A stretch of 64,000 bases of DNA, taken from assembly GCF_000376785.1 (NCBI RefSeq), contig NZ_AQXX01000137.1, positions 1 to 64,000 of the forward strand, written 5' to 3'. Source of the DNA: Hahella ganghwensis DSM 17046. Lineage in GTDB: Bacteria; Pseudomonadota; Gammaproteobacteria; Pseudomonadales; Oleiphilaceae. Shown one piece after another: positions 47,534 through 55,755 of this stretch. How positions within the stretch are numbered: position 1 is the stretch's first letter; every line of letters begins with the position of its first letter. Made by a program: the position numbers and the translations under genes. The notes below the pieces were generated by a model. The model had not been told where the DNA came from. It was given only the letters and a program-made list of their open reading frames with translations, and searched no databases.

Positions 47534-47707
47534 TCTTTTTATCTACATAAACTTTTCGATTTTCATCCTGAAATTTTCAGGATTGTCCTATACTGATATT
47601 TAAGATTAATACTGGTAAGTGGTTACCATTGTTAATCTTTTTTGCGGGCACGAAGGATACCGTGACCAGATAGTACTTTCCAACGATAACGATAAAGGGA
47701 TGACATT

Positions 47708-47995
47708 ATGATTCGAGTCATTATAGAAAGATACGTCGATAACTCCCTCGAAGAGCACTACGAAACAGCGGCTAAAAGAATTCTGCAGGGCGCAGTCCAG
47801 GCGAACGGGTTTATTAACGGTGAATCTCTGCGGGATATGCAGGACTCCACTCACCGGGTGTTACTGAGTACCTGGGCAACGGTGCAGCACTGGCAGCAGT
47901 GGCATGGGTCTCCTGAGCGCAAGGCATTAATGGCTGAACTCGCCCCCATGCTGAATCAGGAAGAGAAAGTGACCCTACTGGATCACTATGACTAA
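47708..47995 (+). CDS. Antibiotic-biosynthesis-monooxygenase-type (ABM) protein
   Basis: A 95-residue protein with the ferredoxin-like ABM fold: IRVIIERYVDNSLEEHYETA at the N-terminus and HRVLLSTWATVQHWQQWHGS in the middle. Members range from quinol monooxygenases to heme-degrading and uncharacterised proteins, and no heme-binding residue pattern is clear here. A good promoter is not seen in the 174-base gap from tusA. The gene stands alone. Confidence 0.8.
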   Translation: MIRVIIERYVDNSLEEHYETAAKRILQGAVQANGFINGESLRDMQDSTHRVLLSTWATVQHWQQWHGSPERKALMAELAPMLNQEEKVTLLDHYD

Positions 47996-48048
47996 CCTAA
48001 CCATTTCCCTGTATTCCTATCAGAACTTTTCAGGATTGGAGGCCAAAA

Positions 48049-49155
48049 CTAGCTGACATTGCTTTTATCGGGAAAAGGGGCGGTTAATACAATCACCGTC
48101 ACCTCTTCCCGGTCATGATACAACTGCTTCACCCTGACCTCAGCCTCCACTTCCGCAGACTCCAGCTTTTGCTGCAGTTTCTGCAGGCAAGCTTCCACCG
48201 CATCAAACCTGGACTTCATTGGCAACTTGAGATTAAACAGTGCGTATCGGGTCCAACCATGCACCAGCCAGTCCGCCATCCTTTCCAAAGTCCGCGTGGG
48301 TTTGTCCACGATATCACATACCACCCAATCCACTGGCTTGGGCGGCTTGTAAACGAAACCGTCAGAAGCAACATAGGCGACATCCGCATCCTGCATTAAA
48401 GAAGGAGCCAGAGCACCGTGATCCACCGCAGTCATCCGCAGCCCCTGGCTGACCATATACCAGGTCCACCCACCCGGCGCAGCTCCCAGATCGACGCCTC
48501 GCTGACCACGCTTGAGCACAAAGGCTTTTTCATAAGGCTCAAGCATGACCATAAAGGCTTCTTCAATTTTCAAGGCGGACCTGCTGGGAGCTTCTGGATC
48601 AAAACGCAGCCGAGGTATACCTTCTTCAAAATGACTCATGGCAGGTTTGGCACCTGCTGCCACAAGGAAATGCTGTCCCGTCAAGCAGGTGACAAAGCAA
48701 ACCGGCAGCCGTGAATCTTTTTTCGCCGTCAGCAGTCCGGCCGCCTTCATGGCCGAACTCATCGGAGCTACCAGTTTTTTGCTCAAGCCTCGTAAAGACC
48801 CCTGCTCATCATCCCCTGGCGCTTCGATTCTGAGATACCCAAACCGACTGCCGCAATTCTGTAAGGCCTCGACCACCGGGGAGACACGGTCCTTCGCCGA
48901 CTCTGCTTCCACCTCACCAATTACCAGATACAGCTGACGCACAAACACCATCTGATCGGACCGCAGATCTGCGTACAATTTGTTCGCATTTCCCTGAGAG
49001 ACCTGCCAGTAAACCCATCCCTGCTGATCCTGTATCCTGCTGTAGCCATAGACAAGATACTGCCCGGCCACCTGCTGCAATTCCTGCAGACATTCTTTTT
49101 CGAATCCTTTACGGCAATATGCCAGCAGGCCTGTGGATTTAAGATTGTGAAGCAT
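48049..49155 (-). CDS. rlmM: 23S rRNA 2'-O-ribose methyltransferase RlmM
   Basis: Methylates C2498 of 23S rRNA. The 368 residues show the RlmM layout: an N-terminal THUMP-like domain (GLLAYCRKGFEKECLQEL) and a C-terminal Rossmann domain with the SAM motif GVDLGAAPGGWTWYMVSQG (about residue 220) and the K-D-K-E-type residues in AVDHGALAP, VCDIVDKPTRT and LFNLKLPMK. It is convergent with the ABM gene. Confidence 0.95.
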   Translation of the reverse strand: MLHNLKSTGLLAYCRKGFEKECLQELQQVAGQYLVYGYSRIQDQQGWVYWQVSQGNANKLYADLRSDQMVFVRQLYLVIGEVEAESAKDRVSPVVEALQNCGSRFGYLRIEAPGDDEQGSLRGLSKKLVAPMSSAMKAAGLLTAKKDSRLPVCFVTCLTGQHFLVAAGAKPAMSHFEEGIPRLRFDPEAPSRSALKIEEAFMVMLEPYEKAFVLKRGQRGVDLGAAPGGWTWYMVSQGLRMTAVDHGALAPSLMQDADVAYVASDGFVYKPPKPVDWVVCDIVDKPTRTLERMADWLVHGWTRYALFNLKLPMKSRFDAVEACLQKLQQKLESAEVEAEVRVKQLYHDREEVTVIVLTAPFPDKSNVS

Positions 49156-49255
49156 GCAAATCTACCAACGTGATCAGTTCAGATTAAAAAACATAGAGGA
49201 AGAAAACGGCAACGCGCATTATAAGCATCGACTGTATTTTTTTATATCGTTCTCT

Positions 49256-49891
49256 CTACTTGGACCCAGCAAGAACAAATTCCCTCAACGCCCTTACAGC
49301 CAGCGCCAGATTTTCTTCTTTCGTCAGTCCGCTGGATTTTCTCGGGGCAAGATCATGATTACCGTCTTCCGCCCAACACAATTTGATATTCTCGCCCAGG
49401 TATGTCTCCACCCCCTCTTCTTTGTTTCCGAAAGGATCCCGACTCCCCTGTACGATCAAACCGGGAACAGGAAGAGCGCTTAGGTGCTCTGTTCTCAATT
49501 TTTCCGGCTTGCCTGGCGGATGAAAAGGGTAACCCAAGGCAAACCAACCTTTCAGATGGGGAATTTCATTGGCTTTTTCACTGACCAAAAGACTTGCCAT
49601 ACGCCCCCCCATGGATTTCCCACCGATATAAAGGCAAGCATCTTGGGGACATTCATTCGTCGCCGCCATAAAACTTTCCAGCAACTTGGGTTGTCTGTCC
49701 GGCGGACGCTTCCTGCCATCTTCTCGGCGTTTGGCCATGTAATCGAATTCAAACCTCAGCACTCCGATATCATCACTGGCAACGCCTAACGCAATGGCCG
49801 ACATAAAATCAGTATCCATGGGTGCACCGGCACCGTGTGCCAAGACAACAACATTTCGGGCATGACGGTTGCCGTCATATATACAGGTCAT
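49256..49891 (-). CDS. Alpha/beta-hydrolase-like protein (KANL3/Tex30 type)
   Basis: A 211-residue cytoplasmic hydrolase-fold protein. The nucleophile elbow is YIGGKSMGGRMASLL (Ser about residue 96), the oxyanion region VVLAHGAGAPMDTDFM, the catalytic Asp in IVQGSRDPFG and the His in WAEDGNHDLAP, so the triad is complete. The protein is short, without a lid domain. It matches the KANL3/Tex30 or dienelactone-hydrolase-like family; the substrate is unknown. Confidence 0.82.
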   Translation of the reverse strand: MTCIYDGNRHARNVVVLAHGAGAPMDTDFMSAIALGVASDDIGVLRFEFDYMAKRREDGRKRPPDRQPKLLESFMAATNECPQDACLYIGGKSMGGRMASLLVSEKANEIPHLKGWFALGYPFHPPGKPEKLRTEHLSALPVPGLIVQGSRDPFGNKEEGVETYLGENIKLCWAEDGNHDLAPRKSSGLTKEENLALAVRALREFVLAGSK

Positions 49892-50404
49892 AAACAGCTC
49901 CTATATTCTGGTTTTGGAAGGTCAATCTGAAATTAAAAGCGCGAAATATTCTGCAGACAATTTACGCCACCTCCTGCACAACCATCTTCACAATTGCCAA
50001 TGCGTCAAACCACAGATTCCCACAGTGACTCTCGTCAGCTTTCGCATCAATTGTTCCATGGAGCGCAGAAAGAATGCTCCTGCCGAAAAAATGTCGCTTT
50101 CAGATCCCTTGTTAATTAGCCACATTCCAAAGAAAACACTATCATTATCTTCAAAAACACCCCCTCTTGACTCATGTCAAAGTTGAGAAACCTTCAGTAT
50201 TGATAATGGGTTTGGGCGGTATATTGAGTTGACATGTCTAATGCTCAGCTCTTATGCTTCGCCCCGCTGTCGAGGGGAGACCGCGGAAGACACCCTCTTC
50301 CAGCCGCTGATTTTGGCGGTTACCGGGCCACAGGAAGTGCTAATCTTTCCAGCAGCAAGATTTAGCGCCATTCAACCAAAACTCAGGGTATGGAATAATC
50401 AGTA
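49892..50404. other. ccoN regulatory region and structured leader
   Basis: No gene is seen in this 513-base gap. It carries the ANR box (50167-50180) and a TTGACA (50229-50234) / TATGCT (50253-50258) pair at 18-base spacing that may be a second promoter. Hairpins follow at CCCC/GGGG (50262-50277), GGAAGA/TCTTCC (50285-50301) and CCGC/GCGG (50304-50319). The first 270 bases, next to the hydrolase gene, hold nothing I can name. Confidence 0.6.
50167..50207 (+). promoter_or_regulatory. ANR/FNR-dependent promoter of the ccoNOQP operon
   Basis: TTGACTCATGTCAA (50167-50180) fits the FNR/ANR consensus TTGAT-N4-ATCAA with two changes, one in each half. Its centre is at 50173.5. GATAAT at 50202-50207 is a good -10, which would put the start near 50214, so the box sits about 41 bases upstream, the position of class II activation. 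cbb3 oxidases with high oxygen affinity are known FNR/ANR targets. Confidence 0.85.
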
Positions 50405-51838
50405 ATGAATACAGCAAGTGCTAACGAGACCTACAACTATAAGGTGGTACGCCAGTTTGCCATCATGACAGTTGTCTGGGGTATTGTGGGCATGGCCGTC
50501 GGTGTGCTCATTGCAGCTCAGCTGGTGTGGCCAGAGCTTAACACACAATATCCATGGTTCCACTTCGGTCGACTGAGGCCGCTTCACACTAATGCCGTCA
50601 TTTTCGCCTTCGGCGGGTGTGCGCTTTTCGCCACCTCTTATTACGTGGTACAGCGAACGTCCCAAGCTCGACTGTTTTCTGATGGTCTCGCAGCATTTAC
50701 CTTCTGGGGCTGGCAGGCAGTCATTGTGGCTGCGGCAATTACATTGCCCCTGGGTTACACGACTTCCAAAGAATACGCAGAACTGGAGTGGCCGATTGAT
50801 ATCCTGATCACACTGGTCTGGGTTTCCTACGCCATCGTGTTCTTCGGCACCATTGCCAAGCGTAAGATGAAGCACATCTACGTTGCCAACTGGTTCTTCG
50901 GTGCTTTCATCCTGACCGTTGCAGTACTGCACATCGGTAACAGCATGGCAGTTCCTGTGTCCGCAATGAAATCCTACTCTGTATACGCTGGAGCTATCGA
51001 TGCGATGGTTCAGTGGTGGTATGGACACAACGCGGTTGGTTTCTTCCTGACTGCCGGCTTCCTCGGCATGATGTACTACTTTGTACCCAAACAGGCAGAG
51101 CGTCCGGTTTACTCCTACCGTCTGTCGATTGTTCACTTCTGGGCGCTGATCAGTATTTACGTCTGGGCCGGGGCTCACCATCTTCACTACAGCGCACTGC
51201 CTGACTGGGCTCAAAGCGCAGGTATGGTCATGTCACTGATTCTGTTGGCGCCATCCTGGGGGGGTATGATCAACGGTATGATGACACTGTCAGGTGCATG
51301 GCATAAGCTGCGTACCGATCCAGTTCTTCGCTTCCTCGTGGTGTCCCTGAGTTTCTACGGTATGTCCACCTTTGAAGGCCCGATGATGTCCATCAAGACA
51401 GTTAACGCACTGTCCCACAACACCGACTGGACCATCGGTCACGTGCATTCCGGTGCGCTGGGCTGGGTTGCCATGATTTCTATCGGTGCTCTGTATCATC
51501 TGATTCCCCGCCTGTATGGACTGAGAAGCATGTTCAGTACCGATCTGGTCAATGTTCACTTCTGGCTGGCAACCATCGGCACAGTGCTTTATATCGCAGC
51601 CATGTGGGTCAACGGCATCATGCAAGGTCTGATGTGGCGTGCAGTGAACGCTGACGGCACCCTACAGTACAGCTTTGTTCAGGCGCTTGATGCCAGCTAT
51701 CCGGGATACGTTATCAGGGTACTTGGTGGCGCTGTGTTCCTGTCTGGTATGCTGCTCATGGCTTACAACGTATATAGAACTATCCGTCAACGTGACGCCG
51801 TGGCTGATGATGCCGCAGCTGTTCCGCAGACTGCATAA
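50405..51838 (+). CDS. ccoN: Cytochrome c oxidase cbb3-type subunit I
   Basis: The catalytic heme-copper subunit of the high-affinity cbb3 oxidase, with about 12 membrane segments in 477 residues. Heme and copper ligands lie in [15 protein letters not shown] (His about residue 60), [26 protein letters not shown] and [11 protein letters not shown]. It reduces oxygen to water while pumping protons. The gene opens the cco operon and starts about 190 bases after the predicted transcription start. The ribosome site is weak. Confidence 0.97.
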   Translation: MNTASANETYNYKVVRQFAIMTVVWGIVGMAVGVLIAAQLVWPELNTQYPWFHFGRLRPLHTNAVIFAFGGCALFATSYYVVQRTSQARLFSDGLAAFTFWGWQAVIVAAAITLPLGYTTSKEYAELEWPIDILITLVWVSYAIVFFGTIAKRKMKHIYVANWFFGAFILTVAVLHIGNSMAVPVSAMKSYSVYAGAIDAMVQWWYGHNAVGFFLTAGFLGMMYYFVPKQAERPVYSYRLSIVHFWALISIYVWAGAHHLHYSALPDWAQSAGMVMSLILLAPSWGGMINGMMTLSGAWHKLRTDPVLRFLVVSLSFYGMSTFEGPMMSIKTVNALSHNTDWTIGHVHSGALGWVAMISIGALYHLIPRLYGLRSMFSTDLVNVHFWLATIGTVLYIAAMWVNGIMQGLMWRAVNADGTLQYSFVQALDASYPGYVIRVLGGAVFLSGMLLMAYNVYRTIRQRDAVADDAAAVPQTA

Positions 51839-51853
51839 GAGGGAGACACATCA

Positions 51854-52462
51854 ATGCAACATGAAGTCGTCGAAAAGAATCTGGGGTTAATGATCCCTCT
51901 CATTCTGATCGTCATCAGTTTTGGTGTTCTGGTGGAAATTGTCCCTCTGTTCTTCACCAAAGAAGTGACCGAGCCGGTTGAAGGACTTGAGCCTTTGAAC
52001 GCTCTGGAGCTTGAAGGCCGGGACATTTACATCCGTGAGGGCTGCACCGTCTGCCATACCCAGATGATTCGCCCTTTCCGCGCAGAAACTGAACGCTACG
52101 GTCACTACTCCGTCGCTGGCGAGTCCGTTTACGAGCATCCTTTCCTGTGGGGCTCCAAGCGTACCGGTCCAGACCTGGCCCGTGTCGGCGGACGCTACAG
52201 TGATGCCTGGCATCGTGCTCACCTGTACAACCCTCGCGACGTTGTACCTGAGTCCAACATGCCGGCATTCCCTTGGCTGTTCACCAGTAAAGTCGACCCA
52301 TCCGCCACTGCGGCCAAAATGGAAGCGCTGCGCAGCGTCGGTGTACCTTACACTGACGAAGATATCGCCGGTGCCGCCGAAATGGTCGATGGAAAATACG
52401 AGATCGAAGCGGTGGTCGCCTACCTTCAACAGCTTGGCACCGTCATTTCGAGCAATCGGTAA
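51854..52462 (+). CDS. ccoO: Cytochrome c oxidase cbb3-type subunit II (monoheme)
   Basis: A membrane-anchored c-type cytochrome of 202 residues: one N-terminal membrane segment (about 12-33), then the heme site [14 protein letters not shown] (CTVCH, about residue 65). The axial Met lies toward the C-terminal half ([10 protein letters not shown]). It passes electrons to CcoN. GAGGGAGA lies before the ATG, 15 bases after ccoN. Confidence 0.97.
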   Translation: MQHEVVEKNLGLMIPLILIVISFGVLVEIVPLFFTKEVTEPVEGLEPLNALELEGRDIYIREGCTVCHTQMIRPFRAETERYGHYSVAGESVYEHPFLWGSKRTGPDLARVGGRYSDAWHRAHLYNPRDVVPESNMPAFPWLFTSKVDPSATAAKMEALRSVGVPYTDEDIAGAAEMVDGKYEIEAVVAYLQQLGTVISSNR

Positions 52463-52468
52463 GAAGCA

Positions 52469-52645
52469 ATGGATATCAATACTGTCCGCGGCATCATCAC
52501 CATCCTTTTGATGGTGACCTTTATCGGTCTGGTTATCTGGGCATACAGCAGTAAACGGAAGAAGACTTTCGATGAAGCTGCCAATCTCCCATTTGCCGAC
52601 GAAGAAACGGACAAAAAAACGTTAAATGAGACGGAGACTAAATAA
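52469..52645 (+). CDS. ccoQ: cbb3 oxidase small subunit CcoQ
   Basis: A 58-residue protein that starts with ATG six bases after the ccoO stop. It begins MDINTVRGIITILLMVTF, has one membrane segment (about residues 8-26), and ends in a charged cytoplasmic tail with FDEAANLPFADEE, which is the pattern of CcoQ/FixQ. It stabilises the oxidase complex. It ends two bases before ccoP, and its position between ccoO and ccoP is diagnostic. Confidence 0.92.
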   Translation: MDINTVRGIITILLMVTFIGLVIWAYSSKRKKTFDEAANLPFADEETDKKTLNETETK

Positions 52646-52647
52646 CG

Positions 52648-53547
52648 ATGAATAGTTTCTGGACCGGGTGGATAAGCTTTATCGTACTCGGATCAATATT
52701 CGGATGTGCCTGGCTTCTTTGGGCGACACGCAAAAGCCAGCGTTTTCATACAGAAACAGAAGAAACCATGGGACACACCTTCGATGGCATCGAAGAGTAT
52801 GACAACCCCATGCCCAAGTGGTGGCTCTGGCTTTTCCTGCTGACCATCGTATTCGGCTTGGTTTATTTGGCCCTCTACCCTGGCCTGGGCAGCTATAAAG
52901 GCTACTTCGGCTGGACATCTACCGGTCAGTGGGAAGATGAGGTTGCAGCAGCCAAAGCCAAGTATGACCCGATATATGCAGAACTGGCAGCGACGCCCAT
53001 TGAAGAGCTGGTCCAGAATGACGACGCTCTGATCATGGGGAAACGGCTGTTCCTGAACAACTGTGCCGTATGCCACGGATCTGCCGCTCACGGCGCATTC
53101 GGGTTCCCTAACCTGACTGACAATGACTGGTTGTACGGTGGAAGCCCTGACAAGATCAAGGAAACCATTACCAACGGTCGAAATGCAGCCATGCCGGCAT
53201 GGGAAAGCATTGTAGGTGTAGAAGGCGTTAAGGATTTGGCGCACTACGTTCGCAGCCTGAGTGGTCAGCAGAACATCGACGCGAATAAAGCTGAGGCTGG
53301 TGCCGCTCTGTTCCAGGCTAACTGCGTTGCCTGCCACGGCGCTGACGGTAAAGGCAATCATGCCCTGGGTGCTCCCAACCTGACAGATGGCATCTGGCTG
53401 TACGGCGGAACTCAGCAAGCAGTGGAAATGACGCTGAAAGCTGGCCGTAATGGTGTCATGCCAAGCTTCAAGCAAACTCTGGGCGATGAACGTATCCATT
53501 TGGTTGCCGCCTACGTATACAGCTTGTCCAAAGAGGAAAAGCAGTAA
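52648..53547 (+). CDS. ccoP: Cytochrome c oxidase cbb3-type subunit III (diheme)
   Basis: The diheme c-type subunit, first to take electrons from the donor cytochrome. The 299 residues carry two membrane segments (about 6-25 and 58-80) and two heme sites, NNCAVCHGSAAHG (about residue 137) and ANCVACHGADGKG (about 226), each with a later Met ligand (AAMPAWES and GVMPSFKQ). A long cytoplasmic loop joins the membrane segments. It is followed by a stable hairpin and ccoG. Confidence 0.97.
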   Translation: MNSFWTGWISFIVLGSIFGCAWLLWATRKSQRFHTETEETMGHTFDGIEEYDNPMPKWWLWLFLLTIVFGLVYLALYPGLGSYKGYFGWTSTGQWEDEVAAAKAKYDPIYAELAATPIEELVQNDDALIMGKRLFLNNCAVCHGSAAHGAFGFPNLTDNDWLYGGSPDKIKETITNGRNAAMPAWESIVGVEGVKDLAHYVRSLSGQQNIDANKAEAGAALFQANCVACHGADGKGNHALGAPNLTDGIWLYGGTQQAVEMTLKAGRNGVMPSFKQTLGDERIHLVAAYVYSLSKEEKQ

Positions 53548-53582
53548 TACACATCTTAGGAATCCACCAAGATTCCAGAAGA

Positions 53583-53603
53583 AAGGGCGGCCCGGCCGCC
53601 CTT
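53583..53603 (+). terminator. GC-rich hairpin between ccoP and ccoG
   Basis: AAGGGCGGC (53583-53591) and GCCGCCCTT (53595-53603) form a perfect nine-base stem with a three-base loop. There is no strong U-tract after it, so read-through is likely. It may protect the 3' end of the ccoNOQP mRNA or reduce expression of the assembly genes. Confidence 0.65.
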
Positions 53604-53693
53604 CTCCAGTCGTTTTAGCGCTGTTTAGCGGGGGTTCCCAAAGACTCTCCAGACAGGTGGGCAGCGCTAAAGTGATTGTGATGAGAGCCCCCT

Positions 53694-55127
53694 ATGAGCG
53701 ACAAGATCCCGGTTCAGAACCTTGATCATGACTCGGCGGCTGTTTATAAGCCCAAAGCGGTCGAGCTATACGAAAGTCGAAAAAAAATATACGTCAAAGA
53801 AATCACCGGCTTTTTCCAGAAAATCAGAACCGTTTCACTGTGGATGCTGATGGGGATGTACTTCCTCTTCTGCTGGATTAGTGTTGATGGCCAGCAGTTG
53901 GTTCTCTTTGATCTCCCCAACCGTCAGTTTCACATTTTCGGCACGACCTTCTGGCCACAGGATTTCGTCCTCCTGTCCTGGCTGCTGATCATCTGTGCGT
54001 TTGGCCTCTTCTTTGTCACCACGCTGTTTGGGCGAGTATGGTGTGGATACACCTGTCCGCAAACCGTCTGGACATTTATTTTCATGTGGCTGGAAGAAAA
54101 AATCGAGGGAAGCCGCAACCAGCGTATCAAGCTGGATCAGGCTCCGATGAGCTCGCAGAAGTTACTCAAGAAAGGTGCCAAACATGCTGCCTGGCTATTC
54201 GTGGCTTTTGCGACCGGCCTCACTTTCGTCGGCTACTTCTATCCGATCCGGGAACTGGTACCAGACTTTTTCAGTATCAGCGCCACCTCCGGCTGGGCTT
54301 ACTTCTGGATTGCTTTCTTCACCGTCGCCACATATCTGAATGCCGGCTGGATGCGTGAACAGGTCTGCCTGTACATGTGCCCCTATGCCCGTTTTCAGTC
54401 TGTCATGTTTGATCGTAACACCATGATTGTTTCTTACGATCCTAACCGCGGCGAACCCAGAGGCAGTCGCAAACGCAGTGTTGACCCCAAACAACAGGGA
54501 TTGGGAGATTGCATCGACTGTGGGATGTGCGTACAGGTCTGCCCCACCGGCATTGATATTCGCGACGGACTACAATACGAGTGCATTGGCTGCGCCCTCT
54601 GCATAGATGCCTGTGACTCCATCATGGATAAATTGCAGTATCCCAAGGGGTTGATCAGTTACACCACAGAAAACAACCTCGAAGGAAAAAGCGCCAGTTT
54701 ACTGCGCCCACGGACCATTGGATATGGGGTCATGCTGCTGGTGATTATTTCCGCATTCGCCGTCAAACTCGGCACCAGAAATCCGGTAGAGCTTGATGTC
54801 ATCCGCGACCGTGGCGCCCTGTTCACCACCAATAGTAAAGGGTTTGTAGAGAATTCCTACACTCTCAGCATTATGAATATGTCAAATGACGTCCGCACTT
54901 TCAGTGTCAGCGTCTCCGGACTGGATAATCTGGCGATTAACGGTAAAACGGATTACACCCTGCAACCCTCTGAGTTGATGACCGTTCCCCTCGCCGTAGA
55001 GGTTCCACCAGACTCCATGACAGACCGCAATCACGATATTACCTTCAAGGTCCAGGCGCTGGATGTTGAAGATATAAGTGACGAATCGGAAAGCCGCTTC
55101 CTCGGCCCTGCCCCAATTCGTTTCTAG
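53694..55127 (+). CDS. ccoG: cbb3 oxidase assembly polyferredoxin CcoG
   Basis: A 477-residue membrane iron-sulfur protein (FixG/RdxA family) that helps insert copper by reducing it for the oxidase. There are about five membrane segments. Cysteine-rich blocks are WCGYTCPQTVWTF (about residue 118), CLYMCPYARFQ and two ferredoxin motifs in CIDCGMCVQVCPTGID and CIGCALCIDACDS (about 277-310). The C-terminal 130 residues form a periplasmic beta domain. It starts 146 bases after ccoP. Confidence 0.95.
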   Translation: MSDKIPVQNLDHDSAAVYKPKAVELYESRKKIYVKEITGFFQKIRTVSLWMLMGMYFLFCWISVDGQQLVLFDLPNRQFHIFGTTFWPQDFVLLSWLLIICAFGLFFVTTLFGRVWCGYTCPQTVWTFIFMWLEEKIEGSRNQRIKLDQAPMSSQKLLKKGAKHAAWLFVAFATGLTFVGYFYPIRELVPDFFSISATSGWAYFWIAFFTVATYLNAGWMREQVCLYMCPYARFQSVMFDRNTMIVSYDPNRGEPRGSRKRSVDPKQQGLGDCIDCGMCVQVCPTGIDIRDGLQYECIGCALCIDACDSIMDKLQYPKGLISYTTENNLEGKSASLLRPRTIGYGVMLLVIISAFAVKLGTRNPVELDVIRDRGALFTTNSKGFVENSYTLSIMNMSNDVRTFSVSVSGLDNLAINGKTDYTLQPSELMTVPLAVEVPPDSMTDRNHDITFKVQALDVEDISDESESRFLGPAPIRF

Positions 55128-55242
55128 GCTGAGGGCACTTCCCGTACAATAGCGGGATGTGCCTGTTCTGGTCAGGGTAATGGTCAAACGATCTCCCATT
55201 ACCCGCCATAAGGCTTCCATATGACTTTCTGACGAGAAACCA

Positions 55243-55755
55243 ATGACAGAGATACAAAGCGCTCCCTGGTATAAAGAGAAATGGGTCTGGCTGCTGATTG
55301 CCATCCCGGGATCTTCAATACTATTCGGCATATTTATGATTACGATGGCCGTCAGCGGTAAAGACAGCCTGGTGCGGGACGACTATTACAAAGATGGCCT
55401 GATGATCAACCAGGAGCTGCAGAGAGACCAGAAAGCCTATGATATGGGATTGACAGCAAGCCTGCAGATTTCAGATCAAACCATCAGTGTGACACTCTCA
55501 GACCCAGCAACTGTGCCAGCCGGACAGTTATTGAAACTTCGTCTGCTGCATCCCACACTGGCCGATAATGATCTGGATATTATGCTGGTCCCCAATGGAG
55601 ACCATTTCAGAGGCTCCTACTCTCAGGCTATCGAAGGTAAACGCTATCTCCAATTATCAGATCAGAACGACGTCTGGCGCCTGAAGGGCGAATCCTGGCT
55701 CCCCAGAGAAGACTCCATCCTACTGGAACCGAGTGTCAGCCAAACGAATGAATGA
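55243..55755 (+). CDS. ccoH: cbb3 oxidase assembly protein CcoH (FixH family)
   Basis: A 170-residue membrane-anchored protein: one membrane segment (about residues 12-33), then the DSLVRDDYYKDGLMINQEL block typical of FixH/CcoH, and a periplasmic beta-sandwich. It is needed for maturation of the oxidase complex. The end overlaps the ccoI start by eight bases. Confidence 0.92.
   Translation: MTEIQSAPWYKEKWVWLLIAIPGSSILFGIFMITMAVSGKDSLVRDDYYKDGLMINQELQRDQKAYDMGLTASLQISDQTISVTLSDPATVPAGQLLKLRLLHPTLADNDLDIMLVPNGDHFRGSYSQAIEGKRYLQLSDQNDVWRLKGESWLPREDSILLEPSVSQTNE

Noticed and set aside
50399-51214. 271-codon minus-strand frame opposite ccoN
   Set aside because: Antisense shadow of a strongly conserved gene, with His/Cys-rich composition typical of reading heme-copper oxidase codons backwards.
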